NCBI GenBank assembly: GCA_900317085.1 | Contig: ONFJ01000013.1 | Span: 1 to 38,894, forward strand | Direction: 5' to 3' | Length of the DNA stretch: 38,894 nt | From: an uncultured Eubacteriales bacterium | Lineage (GTDB): Bacteria; Bacillota; Clostridia; Oscillospirales; Acutalibacteraceae | Shown here: one piece after another, positions 15,184 to 24,298 of the stretch | Layout of the letters: every line of letters starts with the position of its first letter | How positions within the stretch are numbered: the stretch's first letter is position 1 | Notes under the pieces: generated by a model | Database searches by the model: none | Seen by the model: only the letters and a program-made list of their open reading frames with translations | What the model was told of the DNA's origin: nothing | Translations under genes and position numbers: made by a program

Positions 15184-16944
15184 TTGATCAACGGACAAAT
15201 ATTCCGGGACGCCGTGATCTCGGCGGCCTACAATATCACGAACCAGAGAGATGCGGTCAACGCACTCAACGTGTTCCCGGTGCCGGACGGCGATACGGGA
15301 ACCAATATGTCGATGACGATCACCTCCGCCCGCAAGGAGCTCGAACGGCTCCCGGACGATGTCGCTGTCGACAAGGTCGCGAAGACGACCTCCTCCGCCA
15401 TGCTGCGGGGCGCCCGAGGCAATTCCGGCGTCATCCTGTCCCTCATCTTCCGAGGGCTGGCCAAAGGCCTCAAGGGCAAAGAAGAGATCGACGTGCGGGA
15501 CATGATCCTTGCGCTGTCCTACGGTGTCGAGTCCGCTTATAAAGCGGTCATGACGCCCACCGAAGGTACCATCCTGACCGTCGTCCGTCTGGCGACCCAG
15601 GCCGGTGCCCGGTACGGTACGGAACATAAAGAAGCATCGTTCGCTGAAGTCTTCGCCCATGTCATCGAGGGCGCGCGCGATGCACTGGCACAGACGCCGG
15701 AACTGCTCCCGGTCCTGAAGAAAGCGGGTGTCGTGGACGCCGGCGGCCAGGGCCTACTCCTCATCTTCGAGGGCATGCAGTCCGTCTTCCAGGACGGCGT
15801 CATCGTGGCGAACACCTCCGACTCCGAACCTCAGGAGCAGGAGAACGTCCAGCGCCGTGAGGCGGCACCCGCACCGGCTCCCGCCGAGGGCGCCGAAAGC
15901 GCTTCGGTCCCGGCCGCGGCCGGCGAGCCTCTGACCTCCGGTACCCTCCAGTACATCTACTGCGTGGAACTGCTCGTCATGAGAGACCCCGCCGCCAAGA
16001 AGGACCCGACCGCGCTGAAAGCGTACCTCGAGTCCATCGGCGACCAGCTCACCGTCAAGGTGGAGCCGGAACTCATCAAAGTCCACGTCCACACGAACGA
16101 CCCGGGCCGGGCGATGAACCAGGCCCTGAAATACGGCGTTCTCGCGAAGGCGGCCGTCAACAACATGGACCGTCCCGAGAACGACCCGATGCAGAAAGTC
16201 GACCTGCACCAGTACCACTCCGAACCGGAACGGATCGGAGAACCGGACGAAGAGTCCTCCGGGACCGTGGCGCCGGTCGAGATCACCAAGGAAGTCGGCT
16301 TCGTCTCCGTCTCCGCGGGTGACGGCATTGCCGCCCTCTTCCAGGACATCGGTGTCGACCTCGTCGTCTCCGGCGGCCAGACCATGAACCCGAGCACCGA
16401 GGACATCCTCAATGCCGTCGAGCAGGTCCCGGCCTCCACGGTCTTCGTCCTGCCGAACAACAAGAATATCATCATGGCTGCGGAACAGGTCGCGGCGCTT
16501 TCCACGAGAAAGGTCATCGTCCTGCCGACCCGCACCATTCCCCAGGGTGTCACCGCGCTCATCCATTACAACCCGGACCTCTCCGTCGAGGAGAACCACC
16601 TCGAGATGAGCCGCTCCCTCGACACTGTCGATACGGCCCAGGTCACTTTCGCCGCCCGCGACAGTGTCGTCGACGGCCTGAAGATCAAAGAGGGCCAGAT
16701 GCTCGGCATGGAGAACGGCGCCATCACGGTGGTCGAGGACAGCGCGCTGACCGCTGCCTACAAGATCACCCGCCACCTGTGCAACCGCAAGACCACCATG
16801 GTCACCATCTTCTTCGGCGAAGGCGCCACGGAAGAGGAGGCCACGGAACTCGAGAGCATGATCCGCGACAAGTTCAAGGACATCGAGACCGCCGTCATCC
16901 CGGGCGGCCAGCCGGTGTACAGCTACATCATCTCGGTCGAATAA
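15184..16944 (+). CDS. fakA: Fatty acid kinase subunit FakA (DAK2/DhaL-domain protein, YloV-like)
   Basis: FakA phosphorylates fatty acids bound to FakB (DegV) proteins, feeding exogenous fatty acids into phospholipid. The 586-residue protein has an N-terminal DhaL kinase domain (1-205) with the Mg-ATP motif NVFPVPDGDTGTNM and GARGNSGVILS. An Ala/Pro/Glu-rich linker covers about 215-250. The central domain has the Fe/Zn-like HVHTNDPG motif, and the C-terminal half is DegV-like. The start is TTG at 15184, with AAGGAG about 12 bases before it. No in-frame ATG fits the conserved N-terminus, so TTG is accepted. It is longer than the roughly 550-residue norm because of the linker. Confidence 0.92.
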   Translation: MINGQIFRDAVISAAYNITNQRDAVNALNVFPVPDGDTGTNMSMTITSARKELERLPDDVAVDKVAKTTSSAMLRGARGNSGVILSLIFRGLAKGLKGKEEIDVRDMILALSYGVESAYKAVMTPTEGTILTVVRLATQAGARYGTEHKEASFAEVFAHVIEGARDALAQTPELLPVLKKAGVVDAGGQGLLLIFEGMQSVFQDGVIVANTSDSEPQEQENVQRREAAPAPAPAEGAESASVPAAAGEPLTSGTLQYIYCVELLVMRDPAAKKDPTALKAYLESIGDQLTVKVEPELIKVHVHTNDPGRAMNQALKYGVLAKAAVNNMDRPENDPMQKVDLHQYHSEPERIGEPDEESSGTVAPVEITKEVGFVSVSAGDGIAALFQDIGVDLVVSGGQTMNPSTEDILNAVEQVPASTVFVLPNNKNIIMAAEQVAALSTRKVIVLPTRTIPQGVTALIHYNPDLSVEENHLEMSRSLDTVDTAQVTFAARDSVVDGLKIKEGQMLGMENGAITVVEDSALTAAYKITRHLCNRKTTMVTIFFGEGATEEEATELESMIRDKFKDIETAVIPGGQPVYSYIISVE

Positions 16945-16954
16945 CCAAACCAGA

Positions 16955-16986
16955 AGCACCGCTCGGACCCGAGTGGTGCTTTTTTG
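16955..16986 (+). terminator. Intrinsic terminator after fakA
   Basis: AGCACCGCTCG (16955-16965) pairs with CGAGTGGTGCT (16970-16980), with one G-T wobble, followed by TTTTT. The recG -10 lies only about 20 bases after it. Confidence 0.9.
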
Positions 16987-17001
16987 GAACCGCAGGAAAT
17001 A

Positions 17002-17010
17002 TGCTATAAT
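17002..17010 (+). promoter_or_regulatory. Extended -10 promoter of recG
   Basis: TGCTATAAT at 17002-17010 is a perfect extended -10 box. No good -35 is seen because the fakA terminator T run lies there. GAAAGGAGG and the recG ATG at 17035 follow. Confidence 0.75.
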
Positions 17011-17034
17011 AGGTACAGAAAGGAGGGGACCCTC

Positions 17035-19071
17035 ATGTTCATGGATTACAATGTGTCGACGCTGAAGGGCGTGGGCCCGAAACGGGTCGAACAGTTCGAA
17101 CGGCTCGACGTGCACACCGTCTACGACCTGCTGCACTTCTACCCGCGGACGTACCAGGACTGGTCTTCTCCCGTCGCCATCTTCGGTGCGGAACTGTCGG
17201 AGGAGAAAGTGTGTGTCCGGGCCACGGTCCGGTCGGCGCCGTCCCGCTTCCGTGCCCGCAGCGGCATCACGGTGTTCGAATGCAGAGTCTTCGACGCCAC
17301 CGGACCCATGAAGGTCCTTATCTTCAACAACAAGTACGCGGCCGCGAAACTGGAACCCGGCAAGGAGTTCCTCTTCTACGGCAAGGTGACGCTGGAAGGG
17401 AACATGCGGGAAATGCTCTCGCCGGACATCGAAGATGTCGGGGAGAAGTGCCGCATCCGACCCGTGTATCGCACCACCAAAAACATGTCTTCGAAGTACA
17501 TCGAAGGCTGCATGGAAAAGGCGCTCAGCCAGTACGGCAGCTTCGCCGAGGAGTCCCTGCCCTATGACCTGCGGGAGCAGTACGGCCTTCTGTCGCTGAA
17601 AGAGGCGCTGCAGGAGATCCACTTCCCCTCGTCGATGGAGCGGATGATGCAGGCCCGGCGGCGATTCATCTTCGAAGAGCTGTTAGACCTCCAGCTCGGC
17701 ATGTGCATGCTTCGGGAGGACAACAAGGCGGGGTCGGACGTCATCCTCCGGGACGACTGCTCCGAAGAGTTCTACGAACTCCTGCCCTTCGAGCCCACCG
17801 GCGCCCAGAGGCGGGCGGTAGAAGCCTGCATTCAGGACATGAAGAGCGGCTTCCTCATGAACCGCCTCGTCCAGGGCGACGTCGGCTCCGGCAAGACCAT
17901 GGTGGCCGCTGCCCTCGTCTATGTGACGGCGAAGAACGGGTACCAGTCCGCCATGATGGCGCCCACCGAGATCCTCGCGGAGCAGCACTTCGCGACCATG
18001 CAGAAGTTCTTCGGGAAGACCGATGTCACGGTCGAACTGCTGACGGGCAGCACGACCGCGGCGGAAAAGAAACGCGTCAAAGCGGCGCTGCGCAACGGTG
18101 ACATCGACTTCATCGTCGGCACCCACGCGCTCCTCACCGAGGACGTCTGGTTTGATGAACTGGGCCTCGTCATCACCGATGAGCAGCACCGGTTCGGGGT
18201 CCGGCAGAGAGGCGCGCTGGCCGAAAAGGGCGACGGCGCCCATGTCATGGTCATGTCGGCCACCCCCATCCCGAGAACGCTGGCCCTCGCCATCTACGGA
18301 GACCTCGACGTCTCCGTCATCGACGAACTCCCGAAGGGGAGGCAGCCCATCGAGACCTACCGCATCGACTCCTCCATCCGGGAGCGGGCGTACGGATACA
18401 TCAAAAAGTTCCTCGACGAGGGGCGGCAGGGGTACATCGTCTGTCCGCTGGTCGAGGAGGGCGAGACCGAGGAACTGGTCTCCGCCACGGAATACTACAA
18501 CAAGATCACCAAAGGTGCTTTTAAAGACTACCGCGTGGGACTGCTCCACGGTCAGATGAAGCCCGCCGAAAAGAACGAGGTCATGCAGAAGTTCCTGGAG
18601 GGAGACATCCAGCTTCTCGTCGCCACCGTCGTCATCGAAGTCGGTGTCGATGTGCCGAACGCGGTCATCATGCTCATCGAGAACGCGGAACGGTTCGGCC
18701 TTTCTCAGCTGCATCAGCTGCGGGGGCGGGTCGGCCGGGGTTCCCACCAGTCCACGTGCATCCTGCTCTCGGACAACAAGAGCCAGAAGACGAAGGAGCG
18801 CCTCGGTGTCATGTGCAGGACCACCGACGGCTTCGAGATCTCCCGGGCCGACCTCGCCCTCAGAGGCCCCGGCGACTTCTTCGGCCGGCGGCAGCACGGC
18901 CTGCCGGAGCTGCGCATCGCCGACATGATGGAGGACACCGACATCCTCGAAGAGACCGGGGCCGCTGCCCGCGCCCTCACGGCCGCGGACCCGCAGCTGA
19001 CGCTTCCGGAACACGAACTGCTGAAAGCCCAGGTGGACCGCCTGTTCGCCGAAAACCTCAGCACCTGCTGA
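17035..19071 (+). CDS. recG: ATP-dependent DNA helicase RecG
   Basis: RecG remodels stalled replication forks and branched DNA. The protein is 678 residues from the ATG at 17035, close to the family norm, with AGGAGGGG upstream. An N-terminal helix-hairpin-helix (LKGVGPKRVEQFE) and wedge OB domain cover about 1-230. Walker A GDVGSGKT is at 281-288. Then come MAPTEILAEQH, the DEQH box (ITDEQHRFGVRQ), SATPIPRTLAL, VVIEVGVDVPNA and QLHQLRGRVGRG, the full set of SF2 helicase motifs plus the RecG C-terminus (LRGPGDFFGRRQHG). Its place after FakA matches Bacillus and other Firmicutes. Confidence 0.97.
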   Translation: MFMDYNVSTLKGVGPKRVEQFERLDVHTVYDLLHFYPRTYQDWSSPVAIFGAELSEEKVCVRATVRSAPSRFRARSGITVFECRVFDATGPMKVLIFNNKYAAAKLEPGKEFLFYGKVTLEGNMREMLSPDIEDVGEKCRIRPVYRTTKNMSSKYIEGCMEKALSQYGSFAEESLPYDLREQYGLLSLKEALQEIHFPSSMERMMQARRRFIFEELLDLQLGMCMLREDNKAGSDVILRDDCSEEFYELLPFEPTGAQRRAVEACIQDMKSGFLMNRLVQGDVGSGKTMVAAALVYVTAKNGYQSAMMAPTEILAEQHFATMQKFFGKTDVTVELLTGSTTAAEKKRVKAALRNGDIDFIVGTHALLTEDVWFDELGLVITDEQHRFGVRQRGALAEKGDGAHVMVMSATPIPRTLALAIYGDLDVSVIDELPKGRQPIETYRIDSSIRERAYGYIKKFLDEGRQGYIVCPLVEEGETEELVSATEYYNKITKGAFKDYRVGLLHGQMKPAEKNEVMQKFLEGDIQLLVATVVIEVGVDVPNAVIMLIENAERFGLSQLHQLRGRVGRGSHQSTCILLSDNKSQKTKERLGVMCRTTDGFEISRADLALRGPGDFFGRRQHGLPELRIADMMEDTDILEETGAAARALTAADPQLTLPEHELLKAQVDRLFAENLSTC

Positions 19072-19084
19072 GCCATACGAACGC

Positions 19085-19119
19085 AAAAAGACCTCGAAGG
19101 GTTTCCCTTCGGGGTCTTT
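19085..19119. terminator. Bidirectional terminator between recG and rqcH
   Basis: AAAGACCTCGAAGGG pairs with CCCTTCGGGGTCTTT around TTTC, ending at 19119. The A run on the left gives a good T tract for the minus-strand operon. The plus side has only a short TTTCCTGTTG tail. Confidence 0.85.
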
Positions 19120-19149
19120 CCTGTTGTGTTTCGTTTTGCGTGTCCGCGC

Positions 19150-20955
19150 TTATTTCTTTCGCTGCTGTTCCGCGAAGTCCTCGTCCGGTGTGACGTAGAT
19201 GGTCCAGTTCGTGTGGAAGATGACCTTGCCCGGACGGGCGCCGGTGGGTTTCTTCAGGTTCTTGACCAGCGTGTAGTCGACGGGGACCTTGTCTCCGGTG
19301 CGTGCGGTGCTGTTGACGGCGGCGATGACAGCGGCCTCTTCGATGGCCCGGTCGGACACCTGACCGTCCTGCGCCTCGATGATGACGTGGGAGCCGGGGA
19401 AGTCCTTCGTGTGGAGCCACATGTCGAGCTTGCCGGCCTGCTTCATGGAGAGTTTGTCGTTCTGCAGGTTGTTGCGCCCGACGAGGACCCGGAACCCGTC
19501 CGTGGTCTCATACTCGAGGGGCGGCAGGGCCGGCGGCTGTTTCGCGGAGCGGGCTTTTTTGCCGTCCCGCCGCTGCGAGCCTCTGCGGTTCTTCTTCTCC
19601 GGCGTCTTGTCCTTGAGGTAGCCGCTCGCGACCAGTTCCCGGCGGATCTCGCCGATGTCCCGTTCGGTCTCCGCCCGGGACAGGGCGTCCTTGACGGTCT
19701 CGAGGTAGGCGAGCTCTTCGGTGCCCTGCTCGATCTGTTCCGTCAGCTTCTTTTCCGCCGTGTAGGTCTTGCGGTAGTCTTTATAGTATTTTTGCGAATT
19801 CTGGGCGGGGCTCAGGGCCGGGTCCGCCGGAACGCGCAAAATGCGGTTTTCGTCGTAATAGTTTTCGAGGTCGTAGTAGAGGACGCCCTTCTCCAGCTGG
19901 TAAAGGTTCGCGTTGATGAGCTCCGCGTACACCCGCAGCTTCTCCCGATCCACAGACTTCGCCAGTTCGCCCCGCTGCACTTCGACTTTCCGGGCGATGC
20001 GTTCCGTCGCGTTGTTCAGGAACTTGCGCAGGTCGGAGGACTTGTGGGCGATGCGCTCCATGGAGTCCCGCCGGGCGTAGTAGTCGTCCAGCAGCTCCGA
20101 GGCGGTCTCGTAGTGGTCCGTCGCCATGGAGGGCCCGTACTGTTTCAGGTCCCAGAAGGAGAACTCGAAGGGCTTGTCACTGTCGTCCCGGACCACACAG
20201 AACGTGTGGGTGGGGGAGGCGATCTCCTTCTTGAGCTCGAGGAGCGGGTACTCGAGGTCGACGAAGTCGTCCTCTGTCATCTCCGAGAGGTGTTTGTCCT
20301 CGCCCAGCGAGCGGAATGCCACTTCTCTCGCCAGTGCCGGGGACACGCCCTGGAGGGACGACAGCACCGCGGAGGAGAGGGTCTTGCTCCGGAACTCCCG
20401 GATGCGGGCGACCAGTTCTTCCACGCTGTGGTCCGGCAGGGCCAGTTTGTCCTGCTGGGGCGGGAGCTCGTAGGCGAGGCCCGGCAGGATGAGCCGCTTC
20501 GAGGAGCGGGTGAGGTCGACCCGTTTCAGGGCGTCGATGATCTTCCTGTCCGGACCGAGGAGGATGACGTTGCTGTACTGGGCCATGATCTCCATGGCGA
20601 TGGTCAGCGTCTCCTTGTCGCCCAGTTCGTTGGTGGCGGAGAAGTCCAGGAAGAGGATGCGGTCGAAGCCCGCCTGCCGGATGCCGGTGAGCGTGGCGCC
20701 GCCGAGGCGTTTGCGCAGCAGCATGCAGAGCATGGGCGGGGTGGCCGGGTTCTCGAACGTGGCCTTCGTCAGGTGGATGCGGGGGCTGTTGGCCCGGGCG
20801 CAGAGCAGCAGCTTGAGCGCCCCCAGGTCCCGGGAGCGCAGCGTCAGCACCAGTTCCTCCGAGGAGGGCTGGTAGACCTTATCCACTTTTGCGCCGATGA
20901 CGGCGTTCTCCAGTTCCTGCCCGATGCAGTGCAGGAAGAGTCCGTCAAGAGCCAT
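19150..20955 (-). CDS. rqcH: RqcH (NFACT/Rqc2 homolog; fibronectin-binding-A-like)
   Basis: RqcH binds split 50S subunits carrying stalled nascent chains and adds alanine tails for degradation. The 601-residue protein starts MALDGLFLHCIGQEL, the standard NFACT-N start. The essential Asp-Arg pair is D98-R99 (QAGFDRILFL). A long coiled-coil middle part (about 280-430) follows, and the C-terminal NFACT-R domain has MWLHTKDFPGSHVII and VDYTLVKNLKKPTGARPG. A basic Lys/Arg-rich linker sits before that domain. The ATG complement at 20953-20955 has AAGGA eight bases upstream. It is the last gene of the minus-strand operon, 27 bases after the Nif3-like gene. Confidence 0.95.
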   Translation of the reverse strand: MALDGLFLHCIGQELENAVIGAKVDKVYQPSSEELVLTLRSRDLGALKLLLCARANSPRIHLTKATFENPATPPMLCMLLRKRLGGATLTGIRQAGFDRILFLDFSATNELGDKETLTIAMEIMAQYSNVILLGPDRKIIDALKRVDLTRSSKRLILPGLAYELPPQQDKLALPDHSVEELVARIREFRSKTLSSAVLSSLQGVSPALAREVAFRSLGEDKHLSEMTEDDFVDLEYPLLELKKEIASPTHTFCVVRDDSDKPFEFSFWDLKQYGPSMATDHYETASELLDDYYARRDSMERIAHKSSDLRKFLNNATERIARKVEVQRGELAKSVDREKLRVYAELINANLYQLEKGVLYYDLENYYDENRILRVPADPALSPAQNSQKYYKDYRKTYTAEKKLTEQIEQGTEELAYLETVKDALSRAETERDIGEIRRELVASGYLKDKTPEKKNRRGSQRRDGKKARSAKQPPALPPLEYETTDGFRVLVGRNNLQNDKLSMKQAGKLDMWLHTKDFPGSHVIIEAQDGQVSDRAIEEAAVIAAVNSTARTGDKVPVDYTLVKNLKKPTGARPGKVIFHTNWTIYVTPDEDFAEQQRKK

Positions 20956-20982
20956 GGTGCAGTCCTTCTTTCGTGTGGCGAT

Positions 20983-21762
20983 TTACCCGATGTAGACCAC
21001 CGGGGCGGATTCCAGATACTTGTATTCAAGGCTCGGGAATTCCTGTTTCAGAAGCTCCAGCAGCACCGGCATGGAGACGGTCTCCGTCTCGTAGTGGCCG
21101 GCGGCGAGGAGCGAGATGTCGTAGTCGATGGAGTCGAGGAAGTCGTTGTGCTTCGCGTCTCCGGTGATGAAGGCGTCGATGCCTTCTTTCGCGAGGTCCG
21201 GCAGGAACGAGGCGCCGGAGCCGCCGCAGACGGCGACCGTGCGGATCATCTTCTCCGGAAGGGTCAGGCGGACCAGAGTGTCGAGGGCTTCCGCGACGAC
21301 GTCCGCGTACTCTTCGGCGGGCACCGCGGTCTTCAGGCTGCCTTTGCGGACCATGCAGTTGCCGTTCTCGTCCGGTACGACGCCTTCGACGTTCTCCAGC
21401 CCGACGAGCTTCGCGAGGACGTCATTGACACCGCCTTCCGCGAGGTCCCAGCAGGTGTGGGCCGACAGGACCGCGATGTCCTTGCGGATGGCGTCATAGA
21501 CGATGGCTTCGGTGCCGGGGGTCTGTTCCCGCAGACCCTTCATGGGGTGGAAAATGACCGGGTGGTGGGAGACGAGAAGGTCCGCGCCGAAGTCGGCCGC
21601 TTTCTGCAGGGTGTCGTGGGTGACATCGAGGCAGACGGCCACTTTGGTCACTTCTTTCGATACATCGCCCACGAGAAAGCCCGAGTTGTCCCAGGACTCC
21701 TGGGTCCGGAACGGGGCGATGGAGTCGATGAATTCGTAGATGTCTCTGACAGTAGTGCTCAT
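20983..21762 (-). CDS. Nif3-like dinuclear metal-centre protein (YqfO/YbgI family)
   Basis: This 259-residue protein belongs to the NIF3 family of ring-shaped hexamers with a dinuclear metal site. Its function is still uncertain, possibly GTP cyclohydrolase-like or in tRNA/metal homeostasis. Motifs include LLVSHHPVIFHPMKG and SAHTCWDLAEGGVNDVLA (metal ligands), and GGSGASFL with GDAKHNDFLDSID in the C-terminal half. The start at 21762 (MSTTVRDIYEF) has GGAGG nearby. A longer frame upstream would overlap trmK. Adjacency to trmK is widely conserved in Firmicutes. It lacks the internal PII-like insertion of long YqfO forms. Confidence 0.93.
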   Translation of the reverse strand: MSTTVRDIYEFIDSIAPFRTQESWDNSGFLVGDVSKEVTKVAVCLDVTHDTLQKAADFGADLLVSHHPVIFHPMKGLREQTPGTEAIVYDAIRKDIAVLSAHTCWDLAEGGVNDVLAKLVGLENVEGVVPDENGNCMVRKGSLKTAVPAEEYADVVAEALDTLVRLTLPEKMIRTVAVCGGSGASFLPDLAKEGIDAFITGDAKHNDFLDSIDYDISLLAAGHYETETVSMPVLLELLKQEFPSLEYKYLESAPVVYIG

Positions 21763-21776
21763 GGTCAGTTCCTCCG

Positions 21777-22469
21777 TTACGAAGTTTCTTGGTCGAGTAA
21801 GGCCTGCACATCCCGGATGACGGGCTCGAGGAGCTCGCATTCCTCCCGGGACTCCGGGTAGGCGAGGAGCGCGTCGTGGCGGGCGGTCAGGCGGCGGAGC
21901 ACGTCCCGGAAGTGGTCGAAGCGTTCCGGCGCGTCGCTCTCCGGCAGCTTGCCGAGGAAGCAGTCGGACAGGGTGGCGTCCTTCGTGTCTCCGGTGAAGG
22001 CCGTTTCGATGGCGATGTACGTCCTGCCGTTGTCACGGGTCGCGGTCTCCCGCAAAATGGAGAACCCGTTCCGGTACAGGAAGTCCCGCACGTCTTCCGC
22101 GTGGGACTGGGGCTGCAGGACCAGGTGGATGCCCTCAGCTTTCAGGAAGGGGGCCGCGGTCATGAGGTCGACCATCAGGTTGCCGCCCATGCCGGCCATG
22201 GAAAAGTCCGTGTACTCCGGGAGCCGGGGATGGTCAAAGCCACTGCAGAGCAGGAGCTCGACGCGGTCCGCGACCTCTTCGGTGTCCACCGTGGCGGCGG
22301 CATTGCGCAGCGGTCCTTCCCGGACGTCGCAGGCGGCGGCCGAGGGGATGCGCCCTTCCTGTAACAGGAAGACCGGCAGGTAGGCGTGGTCCGTGCCGAT
22401 ATCTGCCAAAGGGTGGCCGTCCCTTATGAGACCGGCCACCATGGAAAGTCGATTCGTCAGTGTGATCAT
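21777..22469 (-). CDS. trmK: tRNA (adenine(22)-N1)-methyltransferase TrmK
   Basis: TrmK methylates N1 of A22 in the D-loop region of tRNAs, using S-adenosylmethionine. The 230-residue protein has the SAM-binding motif I (LADIGTDHAYLPVFLL) near residue 22, an acidic position after motif II (AACDVREGPL), and the catalytic-loop-like FSMAGMGGNLM. A C-terminal coiled coil follows. The start ATG (22469-22467) overlaps the stop of the PFL gene as TGATG, so the pair is translationally coupled. A much longer frame upstream in this phase is composition-driven and lies antisense-free within the PFL gene, so it is not the start. Confidence 0.92.
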   Translation of the reverse strand: MITLTNRLSMVAGLIRDGHPLADIGTDHAYLPVFLLQEGRIPSAAACDVREGPLRNAAATVDTEEVADRVELLLCSGFDHPRLPEYTDFSMAGMGGNLMVDLMTAAPFLKAEGIHLVLQPQSHAEDVRDFLYRNGFSILRETATRDNGRTYIAIETAFTGDTKDATLSDCFLGKLPESDAPERFDHFRDVLRRLTARHDALLAYPESREECELLEPVIRDVQALLDQETS

Positions 22470-23830
22470 CAGTTCTTGAGGCTCTGGAGCGGAGCCGGGA
22501 TGCGGCCGCCCCGGGCGATGAGTTTCGCGGGGGATGCCGTGTTGACCGGCATGATGGGCGCGCTGCCGAACAGTCCGCCGTATTCGAGCTCCTCGCCGGG
22601 CTTCTTGCCGATGGCGGGGATGATGCGGACCGCGGTGGTCTTCGAGTTGACCATGCCGATAGCCGCCTCGTCCGCGATGATGCCGGACAGGACCTCGGCG
22701 GTGGTGTCGCCGGGGACGGCGATCATGTCGAGGCCGACGGAGCAGACCGCGGTCATGGCTTCCAGTTTCTCGATGGTGAGGCAGCCGCTCTTGGCCGCGT
22801 CGATCATGCCGGCATCTTCCGAGACCGGGATGAACGCGCCGGACAGGCCGCCGACGTGGGAGGATGCCATGACGCCGCCCTTCTTGACCGCGTCGTTCAG
22901 CAGGGCGAGGCAGGCCGTGGTGCCGGCGCAGCCGCACTGCTCGAGACCCATCTCCTCAAGGACGTGGGCGACGGAGTCGCCGACGGCGGGAGTGGGGGCG
23001 AGGGAGAGGTCGACGATGCCGAAGGGGACATCGAGCCGGCGGGAGGCCTCGTTGGCGACCAGCTGGCCGACTCTCGTGATCTTGAACGCGGTGTTCTTGA
23101 CGAGCTTCGCCACTTCGGTGATGTTGGCGTCGGGGATCTTCTTGAGGGCATGGCGGACGACACCGGGGCCGGAGACACCGACGTTGATCACGCAGTCGGG
23201 CTCGCCGGCACCGTGGAAGGCGCCTGCCATGAAGGGGTTGTCTTCGACCGCGTTGCAGAAGACGACGAGCTTGGACGCGGCGACGCATTCCCGGTCGGCC
23301 GTCTTTTCGGCGCATTCGCGGATGATCTGTCCCATGAGGGCGACGGCATCCATGTTGATGCCCGCTTTCGTGGAACCGATGTTGACGCTGGAGCAGACGT
23401 GGTCCGTGACGGTCAGCGCTTCGGGGATGGAGCGGATGAGGGCTTCATCGCCTGCTGCGAAGCCTTTCTGGACGAGGGCCGAGTAGCCGCCGAGGTAGTT
23501 GGCGCCCACTTCTTTCGCGGCGCGCTCCAGGGTCAGGGCGTACTTGACCGGGTCTCCGCCGCTCGCGGCGAGGATCATGGAAATGGGCGTGACGGAGATC
23601 CGCTTGTTGATGATGGGGATGCCGTACTCCCGCTCGATGTCTTCCCCGGTCCTGACGAGGTTCGCCGCCTTGCGGACGATCTTCTCGTAGATGCGGTCGC
23701 AGGCCCGGTCGATGTCCGAGTCGGCGCAGTCGAGCAGGGAAATGCCCATGGTGATGGTTCGGATGTCGAGGTTCTCCTCGTCGATCATGTGGATCGTTTC
23801 GAGGATGTCCGCCATGTTGAGGTCGATCAT
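22469..23830 (-). CDS. PFL-family protein (UPF0210/DUF711)
   Basis: This 453-residue cytosolic protein belongs to the UPF0210 family, named for weak resemblance to pyruvate formate-lyase. Its biochemical function is not established. Length and the start ([20 protein letters not shown] region) fit the family. The body has Gly-rich loops ([42 protein letters not shown]). AAGGAG of its ribosome site overlaps the stop codon of the ACT-domain gene. The ACT plus PFL pair is conserved in many Firmicutes, which suggests the ACT protein regulates or partners it. Confidence 0.92.
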   Translation of the reverse strand: MIDLNMADILETIHMIDEENLDIRTITMGISLLDCADSDIDRACDRIYEKIVRKAANLVRTGEDIEREYGIPIINKRISVTPISMILAASGGDPVKYALTLERAAKEVGANYLGGYSALVQKGFAAGDEALIRSIPEALTVTDHVCSSVNIGSTKAGINMDAVALMGQIIRECAEKTADRECVAASKLVVFCNAVEDNPFMAGAFHGAGEPDCVINVGVSGPGVVRHALKKIPDANITEVAKLVKNTAFKITRVGQLVANEASRRLDVPFGIVDLSLAPTPAVGDSVAHVLEEMGLEQCGCAGTTACLALLNDAVKKGGVMASSHVGGLSGAFIPVSEDAGMIDAAKSGCLTIEKLEAMTAVCSVGLDMIAVPGDTTAEVLSGIIADEAAIGMVNSKTTAVRIIPAIGKKPGEELEYGGLFGSAPIMPVNTASPAKLIARGGRIPAPLQSLKN

Positions 23831-23841
23831 AGTCTGTCTCC

Positions 23842-24111
23842 TTAGATTCGGTGCATGGAGTTGAAGATGTCTTCATGCATGGCGTGGATGGCCAGGCCGT
23901 TCTCGTTGCCGTACGCCTTGATGGCGTCCGCGAAATCGGCGAAGGCCAGGTCGGATTCGTCCATCGTGATCTGCATCATCATGCAGAACATGTCTTCGAG
24001 GATGGTCTGGGAGACTCCGATGATGTTGACGTTCCGCTCGGCACAGAAGGTGGAAACTTTTGCGAAAATGCCGACAGTATCTTTGCCGACGACGGTGATG
24101 ACAGCGCGCAT
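23842..24111 (-). CDS. ACT-domain protein (UPF0237)
   Basis: This 89-residue single ACT-domain protein is probably a small-molecule (amino acid) sensor. The N-terminus [20 protein letters not shown] is the typical ACT beta-alpha opening, and [16 protein letters not shown] follows. Start 24111 has GGAGG upstream; an in-frame ATG at 24156 would coincide with the promoter -10 region. It is the first gene of the five-gene minus-strand operon, 11 bases before the PFL gene. Confidence 0.92.
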   Translation of the reverse strand: MRAVITVVGKDTVGIFAKVSTFCAERNVNIIGVSQTILEDMFCMMMQITMDESDLAFADFADAIKAYGNENGLAIHAMHEDIFNSMHRI

Positions 24112-24154
24112 GTTGCGTTCCTCCAAAGATAGATAGTAGTTTGAAACCGCAGTC

Positions 24155-24183
24155 ATTTTAACATATTCTTAAAGTCAGAAAAA
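24155..24183 (-). promoter_or_regulatory. Minus-strand promoter of the ACT-PFL-trmK-nif3-rqcH operon
   Basis: Read on the minus strand, TAAAAT (24160-24155) is preceded by TGT, giving an extended -10 (TGTTAAAAT). The -35 position 17 bases upstream is a weak TTTTTC. That weak box touches the left arm of the 24182-24215 inverted repeat. Confidence 0.55.
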
Positions 24184-24215
24184 CAGAAAAATGCCGTTTT
24201 GTCGATTTTTCTGTT
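24182..24215. promoter_or_regulatory. Perfect 11-bp inverted repeat between divergent promoters (candidate operator)
   Basis: AACAGAAAAAT (24182-24192) and ATTTTTCTGTT (24205-24215) are perfect inverted copies 12 bases apart. The arms reach the -35 positions of both divergent promoters. This suits a dimeric repressor controlling both operons. A cruciform or RNA hairpin is the alternative. Confidence 0.5.
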
Positions 24216-24240
24216 AAATAATAGGATTTTATGATAAAAT
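24212..24240 (+). promoter_or_regulatory. Candidate promoter of ispE
   Basis: TGATAAAAT at 24232-24240 is an extended -10 box, with a weak -35 (TGTTAA at 24212-24217) inside the right arm of the inverted repeat. TATAAT at 24242-24247 is an alternative -10. Confidence 0.5.
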
Positions 24241-24298
24241 ATATAATCTACAAAGCTTATAAGGCGAAATGGGCGCATCGGAAAGGAGGTCCGGACAC

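Noticed and set aside
19126-21861. A 911-codon open frame on the plus strand antisense to rqcH and the Nif3-like gene
   Set aside because: It mirrors real minus-strand genes with strong family motifs. The product is Val/Asp/Arg/Gly-rich nonsense from the codon bias.
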